DNA of 64,000 bases from an uncultured Lachnospiraceae bacterium (GTDB lineage: Bacteria > Bacillota > Clostridia > Lachnospirales > Lachnospiraceae). The notes beneath the pieces are model-generated. The model made no database searches. It was not told the origin of the DNA and saw only the letters and a program-made list of their open reading frames with translations. Within the stretch, counting starts at the first letter, position 1; each line of letters starts with the position of its first letter. Of the stretch, positions 1-8,926 are shown one piece after another. Made by a program: the position numbers and the translations under genes. Location: NCBI GenBank assembly GCA_946615865.1, contig CAMOIJ010000003.1, forward strand, positions 1 to 64,000, read 5' to 3'.

Positions 1-409
1 GCATCTTTTCTGAAACGCCCCAGGTATCGACAGGAATAAGCGCCTTAACATCCTCGGGATAGCGCAATGCATAGCCAATTGCGATCGCTCCGCCCATCGA
101 TAATCCGGCTAAGACAAAGTCGGTAAGACCGTAATAGCTGACGACAGTTTTTACGCACTCGATATGTGTGTCAAAAAATGAATCCCCTGCCAGGTCATCC
201 GCTCTATCGCTGTTTCCATAACCCAGAAAATCGAATGCGTATACTGTGAAGTCATCTGAAAGCGCCTTGAATACTTCTCTCCAGGACAGCATTGTGCTGT
301 CGCAGCCCGCACCGTGCAGCAGCATAACAGTCTTCGGTCCGGTTCCTTTTCTATAAGCCGCGATATTCCCGTATTGTGTTTTAATGGTTTCTTTCTGAAT
401 CATTTTCAT
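1..409 (-). CDS. alpha/beta hydrolase, 3' end cut by window edge
   Basis: The reading frame is open from an ATG at 409 to the window start, so about 136 N-terminal residues are visible. It shows the alpha/beta-hydrolase oxyanion region LLHGAGCDS, the FDFLGYGNSD strand, and a nucleophile elbow GLSMGG with Ser as nucleophile. GGGAG lies just upstream of the ATG; a second ATG at 403 has better spacing and may be the true start. The substrate cannot be deduced. The acid and His of the triad lie outside the window. Confidence 0.8.
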   Translation of the reverse strand, partial: MKMIQKETIKTQYGNIAAYRKGTGPKTVMLLHGAGCDSTMLSWREVFKALSDDFTVYAFDFLGYGNSDRADDLAGDSFFDTHIECVKTVVSYYGLTDFVLAGLSMGGAIAIGYALRYPEDVKALIPVDTWGVSEKM

Positions 410-473
410 TATCTCCCGTCTTTGTATAGCGGGGTTTTTGGCTACTGTCGATTGCCATTGCTTCCGTATTGGA

Positions 474-517
474 TAAAAAGCTCCCGATTACCGTTTTTTC
501 GTCGTAATCAGGAGCTT
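474..517 (-). terminator. intrinsic terminator of the lipoprotein gene
   Basis: On the minus strand a 12-bp stem (GCTCCTGATTAC paired with GTAATCGGGAGC, loop rich in A) is followed by TTTTTA. It lies about 60 bases beyond the stop of the leftward lipoprotein gene and ahead of the hydrolase gene. Confidence 0.75.
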
Positions 518-575
518 GTTTGCAATGCTCTATTTTGGCAAAACAGTGCTGGCAGATCAGGGAAATCCCGGGATC

Positions 576-1216
576 TTACTCCCCGACAGCAGTCACATAG
601 GGAGTCTCAGTGAGAAAACTCGCGAAGAGAGCGTTGCTGATGAAGGCGTACTCGTCTCTCTGATGTCCGCTTTCGGTCATGGAGTCAGCAAGAAGAGTAA
701 TATTCACGTCGTTTCCGTCTTTGTCTTTGCCCTCATAAGAGAACCCCATGATACCGTTCAGGAAAGCGTCCGTGCTCTCATCATTACCGTGGAATACGCC
801 TTCCAAAGGAGCGCGGCTGCCGTCACGCTGCACAAGGATCTTAGAACCTTCGGGCAGAGCCGTAAAGTAGTTCGTGCCGACGGCGTAGAATACGTCGTCC
901 CCGTCCATGATATAACTTGCGTTGACAAGAGTTTCCTCGGGATAGGTAACATAGCCCATAAGTCCCATTGCTATCCGTTCATTGTTGTAATCAGAAGAAA
1001 CGGTTACGAGGGTGTTGTATACGTAGCCGTCAGGAGAAGGTGTAAGCGCTTCCTTTGTGCCGCTGATGTAGACCGTGGGCGTCTTTTCGATGACATAGGC
1101 AGTAAAACCCGGATCCTTCACGCCGCCTGCTGATCAGACTTGCCGGAACCTCCGCATCCCGCAAGAATTGAAGAGCAGAGAACAGCAGCCAATAAAATAG
1201 AAATGTACTTCTTCAT
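576..1216 (-). pseudogene. lipoprotein of unknown function, broken by a frameshift after the signal peptide
   Basis: From an ATG at 1216, preceded by GGAGAC, the frame encodes a lipoprotein signal peptide ending LAGC and then a Gly/Ser/Lys/Asp/Gln tail, and stops at TGA 1118-1120. A long open frame of 181 codons (576-1121, GTG at 1121) continues one base out of phase. The two frames meet at about 1121, so a single base appears to be missing or extra there. The body has no domain I recognise. If the break is real, the mature protein is not secreted; if it is a sequencing error, the gene is an intact ~210-residue lipoprotein. Confidence 0.65.
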
Positions 1217-1368
1217 TGCTATTGTCTCCTTATTTCGAAAATACTATTATTTCTTAAGTTCTCTCTTCCAGTTGTACTTCCTTGATAAAATAGGTACAAT
1301 TGATTACAGAAAACGTTTAAGTAATTATACCATCTATTCTAAAAAAAGATATACAGATGGGAGAATAC

Positions 1369-1422
1369 ATGGAAAAAAATCAATATTTTGACTATTTCTA
1401 TTCGAAGGTATCAATTCTATGA
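1369..1422 (+). CDS. possible 17-residue leader peptide of the MoxR operon
   Basis: ATG 1369 has a strong ribosome site (GGGAG five bases upstream) and encodes MEKNQYFDYFYSKVSIL. Its TGA at 1420-1422 overlaps the MoxR ATG at 1419 as ATGA. The MoxR start itself has only a weak, distant GAAGG, so this small frame could deliver ribosomes to it by translational coupling. I recognise no family; it may simply be an upstream coupling ORF. Confidence 0.45.
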   Translation: MEKNQYFDYFYSKVSIL

Positions 1423-2345
1423 ACGAAAAGGTGCAAATACTCAAGCGTAATATGGAACAGCGGATCGTCGGCAAGGGGGACGTGATCGACAAGGTCATTC
1501 TCACTCTTCTGTCAGGCGGTCACCTTCTCCTTGAAGATGTCCCGGGCGTAGGGAAGACGTCCCTCGCAAAGGCATTGGCGGATTCTCTCTCCCTCTCCTT
1601 TTCAAGGATCCAGTGCACGCCGGATACGACGCCTTCCGACATCACCGGACTATCCGTTTACAACTCCGCCGAAGGGAAATTCCAGGTCGTCCCCGGCCCG
1701 GTCATGAACAACATCGTGCTGGCCGATGAGCTCAACCGAACATCTCCCAAGACGCAGTCCGCTCTTCTTGAGGTGATGGAAGAGCACAAAGTGACGATCG
1801 ACGGGAAAGAGCAGCCGGTCCCCGAGCCCTTCATGGTGATCGGCACGCAGAATCCGGCCGAAATGGCAGGCACCTACCCTCTTCCCGAATCCCAGCTGGA
1901 CAGATTCATGATCCGATTATCAGTCGGCTATCCTGACCCGAAGGCCTCGGAAGATATGGCAAAGCGTTTCCTTACAGGCCAGCTGCACAGCGCAACGCAT
2001 CCTGTCCTGACAGCCCGGGATGTCAGGGAAATGCAAAGCGAGATCGCGAAAATCAGCATCCATGATAACCTGACGGCCTATGCGGTAAACATCGTCGATG
2101 CCACCAGGAACAAGGCCGAAATTTCCTGCGGCGCATCCCCCAGGGCGCTCCTCTCCATGCTCCGCTGCGCGCAGGCGCTGGCTTTCATGGACGACCGCAG
2201 CTACTGCATACCGGAGGATATCGCCTCCGCGGCCGCTCTTACGCTCCCCCACCGGCTCGTGCTTTCTTCCGGCGCCAGACTCAGCCGCGTGACCGGAGAG
2301 GACATGATCGCAAAGATCCTCTCTCAGACGAAGGTGCAGCGATGA
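1419..2345 (+). CDS. MoxR-family AAA+ ATPase
   Basis: The protein has 308 residues, the usual length for MoxR ATPases. Walker A DVPGVGKT lies near residues 40-47, a Walker B-type NIVLADELNR near 97-106 and sensor-1 GTQNPAEMAGTYPLPESQLDRF near 142. MoxR proteins act as cytoplasmic chaperone-like ATPases, usually working with VWA or DUF58 partners on membrane or secreted proteins; the exact client is unknown. It is first in a tight operon: its stop overlaps the next gene's start (ATGA at 2342). A second MoxR gene starts at 42256. Confidence 0.93.
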   Translation: MNEKVQILKRNMEQRIVGKGDVIDKVILTLLSGGHLLLEDVPGVGKTSLAKALADSLSLSFSRIQCTPDTTPSDITGLSVYNSAEGKFQVVPGPVMNNIVLADELNRTSPKTQSALLEVMEEHKVTIDGKEQPVPEPFMVIGTQNPAEMAGTYPLPESQLDRFMIRLSVGYPDPKASEDMAKRFLTGQLHSATHPVLTARDVREMQSEIAKISIHDNLTAYAVNIVDATRNKAEISCGASPRALLSMLRCAQALAFMDDRSYCIPEDIASAAALTLPHRLVLSSGARLSRVTGEDMIAKILSQTKVQR

Positions 2346-3409
2346 ACCTCCGTATCCACCCGAAAGGCGCAGCCATATACCTCTTCTGCCTTGCGTCCGG
2401 CGTCGCGTTCGCCAGTTTCTACGGCGGCCCGGTATCTTTCGCGTGGCTCAACGCGTGCCTCCTGCTGCTCCCCCTCTCCGTGGCGTACTTTCTCCTGAAC
2501 TATCACTTTCTCCGATTCTACCAGGAAATCGAAGTTCACCGGATCGTCCGCGGCGAGGACCACCGATACCTTGCCAAAATAGAGAACGCCGGGCCTCTCC
2601 CAATCCACAAGATGCGTCTTCGCACCTGGGACGACCGATGCCATCTTTATGAGATCGAGGACGGGCATCAGGTCTCCCTCGGTATTCACGAAAAGAAAGA
2701 ACTGTATTCCGGAATCAGCTGTATTTATGCGGGGTCATACGACATAGGGATCAGGATGGTCGCGTTCACGGATCCTTTTTCCGTTTTCACATTGGAACTG
2801 GACGTCCCCTATTCCTTCAGAGCAGTAGTCAGTCCGCAGATCACGGATATAGCCGACGAGGTCCTCGACCTTGAGAACCAGATCAACAGCACAGGCCTGA
2901 AAAGCAGGCGGCTTCCGGAGGAGACGCCGGGGAGCGGCCTGCGGCCCTATCAGCCTGGAGACCCCCTTCGCGCGATCAACTGGAAGGTCTCAGCGCGGCT
3001 CTCGGAATTGGTGACCCGCGTGCCGGACAAGATGGAAAAGCGCACTGTGACCATCCTGATGCTGGCTGCTTTCGTCCCGGATAAGATGCAGGACCTCGAG
3101 TTCCTGAAAAAGCGGGACTTCTTCCTGGAATTTATCGTTTCCGCCGCCTGGCATTTCGGCAGGCAGGGAATCCCGGTCCGGCTGATCTACCCCGCCGGAA
3201 AGATCAGCGAGTTGGTAGTCGATTCTTATGAGAGTTTTCAGGAGTTTTACGGCACCGCCGCAGACGGCATCTTCTACTATTCCGAAAGTGAATATGATGA
3301 GATGCGGAATCTGGCGGCAGACCTGAGGAGCACGTATGACAAGGATACTTGGATTCTTATCAGAGAAGATCCCGGACCGGGCGAAGATCACTGCGTTATT
3401 ATCGCTTGA
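2342..3409 (+). CDS. DUF58 domain membrane protein
   Basis: The protein has 355 residues. Two hydrophobic segments in the first ~55 residues are followed by a soluble part carrying the DUF58 signature RPYQPGDPLRAINWKVSAR near residues 200-216. DUF58 proteins almost always accompany MoxR ATPases and often have a degenerate VWA-like C-terminal region. It overlaps the MoxR gene by 4 bp and the next gene by 74 bp. The function is inferred from this conserved trio only. Confidence 0.88.
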   Translation: MNLRIHPKGAAIYLFCLASGVAFASFYGGPVSFAWLNACLLLLPLSVAYFLLNYHFLRFYQEIEVHRIVRGEDHRYLAKIENAGPLPIHKMRLRTWDDRCHLYEIEDGHQVSLGIHEKKELYSGISCIYAGSYDIGIRMVAFTDPFSVFTLELDVPYSFRAVVSPQITDIADEVLDLENQINSTGLKSRRLPEETPGSGLRPYQPGDPLRAINWKVSARLSELVTRVPDKMEKRTVTILMLAAFVPDKMQDLEFLKKRDFFLEFIVSAAWHFGRQGIPVRLIYPAGKISELVVDSYESFQEFYGTAADGIFYYSESEYDEMRNLAADLRSTYDKDTWILIREDPGPGEDHCVIIA

Positions 3410-5645
3410 GCTCCGCGCCCTTCTTTTCGCGTTTTCTCTGATCACGATCTGTATAGAGGCGTATCAGGCCGCCGGGGGCAGTGCTTTCCCCCGCGGTCCT
3501 TTCGCTCTGACTGCTGTCCTGGTCTATTTCTTTTACAGTCTCCTTGAGCACTCTTTTTCACTGGTCGTGCGCGGAAAAGCAGCCTCCTTCTTTCCGCTGC
3601 TTCCGGCAGCGCTCCTGCTTCTCCTTCTGCATAAGACAGAAGCCCCTCTCTTTTTGTCCGCCTCTGTGGCATCGGCTGTCGCAGCCAGACTCTTCTTTAA
3701 CCTTGCCCCGCGCATAGAAAAAGTGCTGCTGTACGGTGTCTTTCTGCCGGATGCCGCTACGGTTTATCTCTATTTTGGCAGGCATGCGCTGCAAGGAGCC
3801 TATGCTTCGGACAAGCTGCTGTTCGTTTCCCTCGTGACCCTCACTCTCGCCTCGCTGCAGGAGCTCCTGTTTGAAAAGCCCCTGCTGAGGAGCAGCGGAG
3901 AGGCCTTCCCCTTCTTCTATTTTGCGCTGCTGGGCATCCTTGTGGCCCTGCTTCCCATGAGTCAGCACCCGATCAACTGGACTCCGGTCGCCGAGGCGGG
4001 CGGGCGCATCTTTCATAGGGCTCAGGACATGGTTGACAGCGCGGCCTACCACCTGTCGTCCATGTGGGGCGGCTCCTACACCGCCGGATATAATTCTCTG
4101 GAAGTATCAGGCGGCAAAATAGAGCACTCAGGCCGCACCGAGATCATCCTGAAGACTTCGCAGAAGCCCTATTACAAATACACGGACGAAGAGACCTCCG
4201 AGGACATGAAGGTGCGGCGGACGCTTTATCTCGCAGGTGGTGCGGGCGTTGACAAGACGAAACTGATCAGTTTTCTGAGATTTCTGCACGCCAATGATGT
4301 GGACAAAGAATATGCCTCCCTGTTCTCGCAGTTGTCAGAAGTGAAAGTGGAATACGCCTATCTCAATACCGCCGATGAGATCGCGCCTGTGAATACGATA
4401 TTTATCTATGATGGCTATAAGGCCGGAAGCGGGTCCGTTTATGACGGAAACTCACAAAATGAAGCCGTGCACAAAAAGGGTTACAGGCTTACTGCCCGCT
4501 ATCTCGACATCGACTACGGCAGTCCTTATCTGGCCGGACTCATCAGAGAAGCCGGAGCTGCAGGGCGGGATGAATCCTTGTCCTACGAAGACGCCTGCAG
4601 TTACTTTATGGAATTGTATGGTGTGGAGCTCGGCAGTATTTTGACCGGGGATGAGTATGAGGAAGCTGCTAAAGGATCTTATAGTGCCGCTGATCTCGGC
4701 ACGGATGGCGTGAGTGCCGCGCTGCAGAAGCTGGCGGATCAGATTACAAGCGGCGTCCGGGGGGAGTATGACAAGTGCAGGGTGATCGAGGGCTATCTCA
4801 GGCAGTACTCCTATCAGACAGATACGGTCGGCGGACACGACCCGCTGTCAACTATGAGCACTCCCGCGGGAATGGCCGACATAGCTGACCGTTTTCTCTT
4901 TGAGACCGGGGCCGGTTACTGCGTGCATTATACATCCTCTATGATAATGCTGCTGCGGCTCTCAGGGATACCTGCCAGAGCTGTCTCGGGATACCGCTAC
5001 GTGTACCCCTTCGAGAAAGCGGATGCTTACGAAGTGAGCGGCAACTGCGCGCATATCTGGCCTGAGGCGTATATTCGAGGCGTCGGATGGGTGCCCTTTG
5101 AACCGACCGGCGCTTACAGGACTGCCGAAGAATACACTTGGCGCAGAAAGCCCGCCGCTGCCGGAAACGACTCACAATCCGCTTATGTCCCGCCTGTTCC
5201 GGCTCCGGCGCAAGTACCGGATGTTCCTGACGATGAAAAAACCTCCGGCAGTCTGTCGGGTATGACTTTAGATCAGGCCATGCGGATCGCGCTGCCGACT
5301 GCTTTGAGCATACTTGTTACTCTCGCTTTGTTGATCCTGGGAACACTCTCCGCCGCCAGGCTGCGCTACCTGCGCGCCGCGCCCGAAAAGAAGCTCGACA
5401 TGGATGTAGACATGATCAAAAAAGGCATCCGCAAGCAGTCCGCGGAGGACTTTGCCGACAGAGGCCTTTTATCAGACTATATCGCCAGAGCGCCTGAAGC
5501 GCTCCGACCTGATATCCAGAGAGTATTCGACATTTATTACCGAGTGCTTTATGGGAGCAGCTCTGTTTCAGCTGAGGAAAATGAACTTGCCGCCGGCGTT
5601 CGCGAACAGCTGCACGCAGCTGCAAAAAAGCGGTTGAAACAATAA
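3336..5645 (+). CDS. membrane-anchored transglutaminase-like cysteine protease homologue
   Basis: The protein has 769 residues. The N-terminal ~210 residues contain several hydrophobic helices, followed by an extracellular region with a transglutaminase-like core: Cys529 in GAGYCVHYTSS, His573 in CAHIWPEAY, and Glu589 in WVPFEPT where Asp is more common. A Pro-rich linker, another hydrophobic helix near 650-672 and a short cytoplasmic tail follow (TgpA-like layout). The start at 3336 is backed by GAGGAG six bases upstream but overlaps the DUF58 gene by 74 bp. It is the third gene of the MoxR-DUF58-transglutaminase trio. Confidence 0.88.
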   Translation: MTRILGFLSEKIPDRAKITALLSLELRALLFAFSLITICIEAYQAAGGSAFPRGPFALTAVLVYFFYSLLEHSFSLVVRGKAASFFPLLPAALLLLLLHKTEAPLFLSASVASAVAARLFFNLAPRIEKVLLYGVFLPDAATVYLYFGRHALQGAYASDKLLFVSLVTLTLASLQELLFEKPLLRSSGEAFPFFYFALLGILVALLPMSQHPINWTPVAEAGGRIFHRAQDMVDSAAYHLSSMWGGSYTAGYNSLEVSGGKIEHSGRTEIILKTSQKPYYKYTDEETSEDMKVRRTLYLAGGAGVDKTKLISFLRFLHANDVDKEYASLFSQLSEVKVEYAYLNTADEIAPVNTIFIYDGYKAGSGSVYDGNSQNEAVHKKGYRLTARYLDIDYGSPYLAGLIREAGAAGRDESLSYEDACSYFMELYGVELGSILTGDEYEEAAKGSYSAADLGTDGVSAALQKLADQITSGVRGEYDKCRVIEGYLRQYSYQTDTVGGHDPLSTMSTPAGMADIADRFLFETGAGYCVHYTSSMIMLLRLSGIPARAVSGYRYVYPFEKADAYEVSGNCAHIWPEAYIRGVGWVPFEPTGAYRTAEEYTWRRKPAAAGNDSQSAYVPPVPAPAQVPDVPDDEKTSGSLSGMTLDQAMRIALPTALSILVTLALLILGTLSAARLRYLRAAPEKKLDMDVDMIKKGIRKQSAEDFADRGLLSDYIARAPEALRPDIQRVFDIYYRVLYGSSSVSAEENELAAGVREQLHAAAKKRLKQ

Positions 5646-5663
5646 TGATCTGATACGGAAGGG

Positions 5664-5703
5664 GTCGTCGCATCTTTCTGATTATTCAGCAGGATGCGGC
5701 GAC
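5664..5703. terminator. hairpin between convergent genes
   Basis: GTCGTCGCATC pairs with GATGCGGCGAC across an 18-nt loop, between the transglutaminase stop (5645, rightward) and the end of the leftward gene at 5716. T-rich sequence follows in the + direction. It is probably a shared terminator. Confidence 0.5.
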
Positions 5704-5715
5704 TCCATGTGTTTT

Positions 5716-6237
5716 CTAGTCAATTAACAGCCCGGGAAAGCGGTCGTCTATACTCTTCCAGTCGATCCCAAAGTGTTCCTTAAGGACTCTCTTCTTGACA
5801 CTCCAATAAGTATGGCAGAATCCCAGCCATCCTCCCTCACCTGTCTCGGCTCTGACCAGCCGCTCCATCTCCGGCTCGATCGAAAGATACTGATCCGTGT
5901 ACTCTATCGGATCGCGTCTTTCTCTGCCGGTCCTGTAGTACTCTTCCCGCTCTTCTGTAAACGTTTGGTCACCGCGCAGCAGAGCCGCACAGTCCTTGAG
6001 CCCGATCCAGAATTTGAGTTTTCTCTCCTTATCAGGTTCCTTACTCTCAAGATATGACCTGCAGATTTCCGGGATCATTTCATCTGTGATCCTGTCAAGA
6101 TTGCGGTCAATCATGAGCAGCGGGTATTTCTTGATATCTTCCATGGCATGGCAGAACTCTTCAGCGCTGATTGTGCCATATTTGTATTCATCAATTTTGG
6201 ACTTCAGGAAGCCGTCTCGAAATACTTTTCTATCCAT
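5716..6237 (-). CDS. hypothetical protein, 173 residues
   Basis: This is a soluble, charged protein rich in Glu, Lys, Arg and aromatic residues, with no signal peptide, membrane segment or motif I recognise. It ends the leftward operon yaaA-kptA-SUFU-phosphatase, 31 bases after the phosphatase stop. It is a real gene by frame length and spacing; the function is unknown. Confidence 0.65.
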   Translation of the reverse strand: MDRKVFRDGFLKSKIDEYKYGTISAEEFCHAMEDIKKYPLLMIDRNLDRITDEMIPEICRSYLESKEPDKERKLKFWIGLKDCAALLRGDQTFTEEREEYYRTGRERRDPIEYTDQYLSIEPEMERLVRAETGEGGWLGFCHTYWSVKKRVLKEHFGIDWKSIDDRFPGLLID

Positions 6238-6268
6238 TTCAGCTCTTTCACCTGTGTCTCAGCCCTTA

Positions 6269-6819
6269 TCAGAGCAGATACATCTCCTTCAGTTCCTCTC
6301 TGTCGCGGTCCGACAGGCCAAGCCCCTCGCGGATCAGGCCGTCCATACTGCCGTATTTATCTGCAGCAGCTTCGTAGTAAGCTTTTATGAAATCCTCATC
6401 AGCGCCGAACAGGTACCGAAGCGACTCGTCCGCGAGAGGGCTGTCGGTTCCTGCCTGCTGCTTGACAAAGGCGGTCAGCCTGATCAGTTCCCCCTTCAAG
6501 TGCTCATTCGTTGTAAGGTAATCCGCAATGATCACTTCCCGGGGAATGCCCAGGATCTCTTCAATGATCACGGCGGCAGTCCCGGCCCGGTCTTTGCCGG
6601 CGGTGCAATGCCACAGCATCGCTTTTTTATTACCTTGCAGCAAAAGCCGGACAAATTCAGCATATCCCTTTACCGCATAGTCGCCGGCAAACGCGCGGTA
6701 CATCCTGATCATATAGTCTCTGGCTTCCCGGATCTGATCTGTCGTCCGTCATCTGTTCTCATCCCGCCGAGATCGCGGATGTTGGGAAGACTCTTGTAGT
6801 TTAGTTTCCTGCTGAACAC
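6269..6819 (-). pseudogene. tyrosine phosphatase (Y_phosphatase3 type), internally deleted
   Basis: A GTG at 6819 with an AAGGA-type ribosome site opens a frame carrying the family's N-terminal signature NIRDLGGMRTDDGRQIRSG, which stops at TGA 6709-6711. A second frame starts at the overlapping ATG 6712 (ATGA) and carries the catalytic loop HCTAGKDRAGTAA and the C-terminal helices, ending at 6269. In intact family members about 100 residues separate these two parts; here they are joined directly and one frame apart. That fits an internal deletion. Two peptides translated in coupling remain formally possible. Confidence 0.7.
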
Positions 6820-6837
6820 TTTATTATCCTTTCCTGC

Positions 6838-7533
6838 TCATTGCAAAGCGCTTCTTCTGTTGATATCGACTACTCTGTACTGTATCCCTTTTTCCTCGAA
6901 CTTCTCAAAAAGCGCGTCGGCTCCGTTTTCCATTTTGAACTGCAGCTCTTCCGGATACATCGGGATGATCTCGTAGAAGTTGATCACTTTCCCTGAAGGC
7001 ATCACCAGCCTGATGTCGCCGTTTCTGTTCTCTGCATAGTTCAGCACAACGCTGTTGAACCTTGTGTTTGGAGCATAGGCGGAGCCTTCCTCATCTGACT
7101 GTGTAGTGTGCCCGTAGGATAGCCAGGTATTGCACCAGATCGGAAGCCGAGCTACATCTTTCAATGTTTTGATCGGCCAGTAGTCACTGTCTGTGCCACT
7201 GTTGATGTTCCAATCCTTCGGAAGGTATATCACATACTCTGCGTAGTCGAGCTGATACTTCTGCCACTTCTCGGGTATCGCCATTTTGTAAGCGCCTGCT
7301 CCCATCGTGACGAGCTTGTAGTAAGGATCTTCTTCTGTCGGCTCCACAATGCATACATCAAGGTGTATGTCGGGAGATGCGATCTCATGGAAAACATTTT
7401 TGTAGTTCCCGAACATGTCGCAGATGAAGCTGTCCAGCACTTCGATCTCCGAATCGTCATACAGATACATCGGCAGGCTCGGCTCGACCGCTTTGTCTTT
7501 CTTAGTTTTTTTGAATCTGCTGAATAAACCCAT
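6838..7533 (-). CDS. suppressor-of-fused (SUFU) domain protein
   Basis: The protein has 231 residues. After a basic N-terminus it resembles bacterial SUFU-domain proteins: a central VTMGAGAYKMAIPEKW strand, AEYVIYLPKDW, and the WPIKTLKDVARLPIWCNTW block followed by SYGHT. Bacterial SUFU proteins are often linked to toxin immunity, but no toxin is visible nearby, so the role here is open. AGGAGG precedes the ATG at 7533. It sits 27 bp after kptA and 18 bp before the broken phosphatase, so the genes are probably cotranscribed. Confidence 0.75.
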   Translation of the reverse strand: MGLFSRFKKTKKDKAVEPSLPMYLYDDSEIEVLDSFICDMFGNYKNVFHEIASPDIHLDVCIVEPTEEDPYYKLVTMGAGAYKMAIPEKWQKYQLDYAEYVIYLPKDWNINSGTDSDYWPIKTLKDVARLPIWCNTWLSYGHTTQSDEEGSAYAPNTRFNSVVLNYAENRNGDIRLVMPSGKVINFYEIIPMYPEELQFKMENGADALFEKFEEKGIQYRVVDINRRSALQ

Positions 7534-7560
7534 GCTGCTCCTCCTGTAAGTTCGCTGGTA

Positions 7561-8133
7561 TTACTGTGCCGAGTTGTCTTTTCGCATGTATTTTGCCGGA
7601 ACAGACTTGGTCAGCCATATTCCGTTTGCAGAAAGATAAAACCGGTATCCGTCCTCGCTCATCTTCCTGCAGTCGATCTCATAAATCACAGTTTTTCCGT
7701 GCCGGCTCCCAACTTTCCTCGCTGTCTCCGTGTCCGAAGAAAGATGTACATACAGACGGCCTTTCGGAATCAAGCCCTGCTTATCGATGGATGGAACGAA
7801 TTTCTCTCCCGTCCCGTGCCAAAGAATAGCCGGCGGCACCTTTTCCTCCAACTCGACGTCCACCGGAACGGAGTGCCCCTGATTGGCCCTGATCAGAGTG
7901 TGGTCCTCGTTAAAGGAATACCGCTGCTTCTCGTCTGTACGGACAATCTCTTCAAGCGTCTCCATATCCAATGTGTGCCCGTCTGAATTGTTGACGCCGC
8001 TGATCAGTTCCTGCACATCCGCCCATCCATGTTCATCCAGAGTGATGCCAATGATTCCGGGCCTGTGCCGCAATATCATCGATATGAACTTACTTGTGTT
8101 CTTCATCCGCTTGCCGGATCTCTCGTTACTCAT
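7561..8133 (-). CDS. kptA: RNA 2'-phosphotransferase KptA/Tpt1
   Basis: With the start at 8133 the protein has 190 residues, normal for KptA. It keeps the family's N-terminal SKFISMILRHRP block, the WHGTGEKFVPSI block and RLYVHLSSD, which hold the conserved Arg and His residues of the NAD-dependent transferase. In yeast Tpt1 removes the 2'-phosphate left by tRNA splicing; bacterial KptA has the activity, but its natural substrate is unsettled. The frame is open upstream to 8286, but that part overlaps yaaA and ATG 8133 has GGAGAGA upstream. It lies 25 bp after yaaA. Confidence 0.9.
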   Translation of the reverse strand: MSNERSGKRMKNTSKFISMILRHRPGIIGITLDEHGWADVQELISGVNNSDGHTLDMETLEEIVRTDEKQRYSFNEDHTLIRANQGHSVPVDVELEEKVPPAILWHGTGEKFVPSIDKQGLIPKGRLYVHLSSDTETARKVGSRHGKTVIYEIDCRKMSEDGYRFYLSANGIWLTKSVPAKYMRKDNSAQ

Positions 8134-8158
8134 AGGAGGTCTCTCCATTTCATTTCCG

Positions 8159-8926
8159 TCATTTCCCGGGTTTGCCCGGGACTTCCGTCCGTACAAAAAC
8201 ATACTCTTTATCTGAAGACAGGTCATCCCAGAACTTGTATCCGCTCCAGTCAAATGCCTTGATCTCTTCAGGTTCAGTGATAGCATTTGCTGCCATGTAT
8301 CGCACCATCTCGCCCCTTGCCATTTTGGCGTATACGCCCTTCTGCACTATTATGCCGCCCTCCGGCTCGCCGAAAACACAGGTGATATATCTGTCATCCG
8401 GCTGTAAGTATTTCTCGATGCACTTGGAGTATTCCTTGGAGGCAAGATTAATGATGATCCTGCTGCTGTCAAGGACCTCCCGGTAGAGGATGTCTCCCCA
8501 GAAATCATACAGGTTCTTATGGCCGGAGACCGCAGCCTTTGCCTGCATTTCCAGGCGATACGGAACCACACCGTCCATCGGCTTCACCACTCCGTAGAAT
8601 CCGGACAGGATCCGCAGGTGCTCCTGCACATAGTCATACTGTCCGTCTTCAAAGACCGCCGGTGCCATATAAGTATATTGAATTCCGTCATAAGCCAGCA
8701 AAGCAGGCGTCAGGTTCTTCCGAAGGTCCATGTGCGCGAATCGCTCACTATTTTGGCAGGCGATCTTGTCACTGCATACCCAGAGTTTCTTCTGTTCCTC
8801 ATAGGACAGGCTCTGGATCCATCGCATCAGGATCTCCGTTTTCTCCATGAAAACCGGAAGCTCGGTGCAGGTAAATAAATCTGTATCGATCCGCATCTGC
8901 TTAGCCGGAGATATTATTATCCTCAT
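8159..8926 (-). CDS. yaaA: YaaA/DUF328 peroxide-stress protein
   Basis: The protein has 255 residues. It starts MRIIISPAKQMR and carries the LLAYDGIQYTYM and RILSGFYGVVKPMDGVVPYRLEM blocks typical of the YaaA family. The E. coli member limits free iron during peroxide stress and binds DNA. The start codon at 8926 overlaps the stop of the MATE remnant (ATGA), so the gene was formerly coupled to a transporter gene that is now truncated. It heads the yaaA-kptA-SUFU operon. Confidence 0.9.
   Translation of the reverse strand: MRIIISPAKQMRIDTDLFTCTELPVFMEKTEILMRWIQSLSYEEQKKLWVCSDKIACQNSERFAHMDLRKNLTPALLAYDGIQYTYMAPAVFEDGQYDYVQEHLRILSGFYGVVKPMDGVVPYRLEMQAKAAVSGHKNLYDFWGDILYREVLDSSRIIINLASKEYSKCIEKYLQPDDRYITCVFGEPEGGIIVQKGVYAKMARGEMVRYMAANAITEPEEIKAFDWSGYKFWDDLSSDKEYVFVRTEVPGKPGK

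Noticed and set aside
1299-1320. CcpA-type cre site (GAAAACGTTTAAG) before the MoxR operon
   Set aside because: It has a palindromic AAACGTTT centre but misses conserved flanking bases; one match is not enough to call it.
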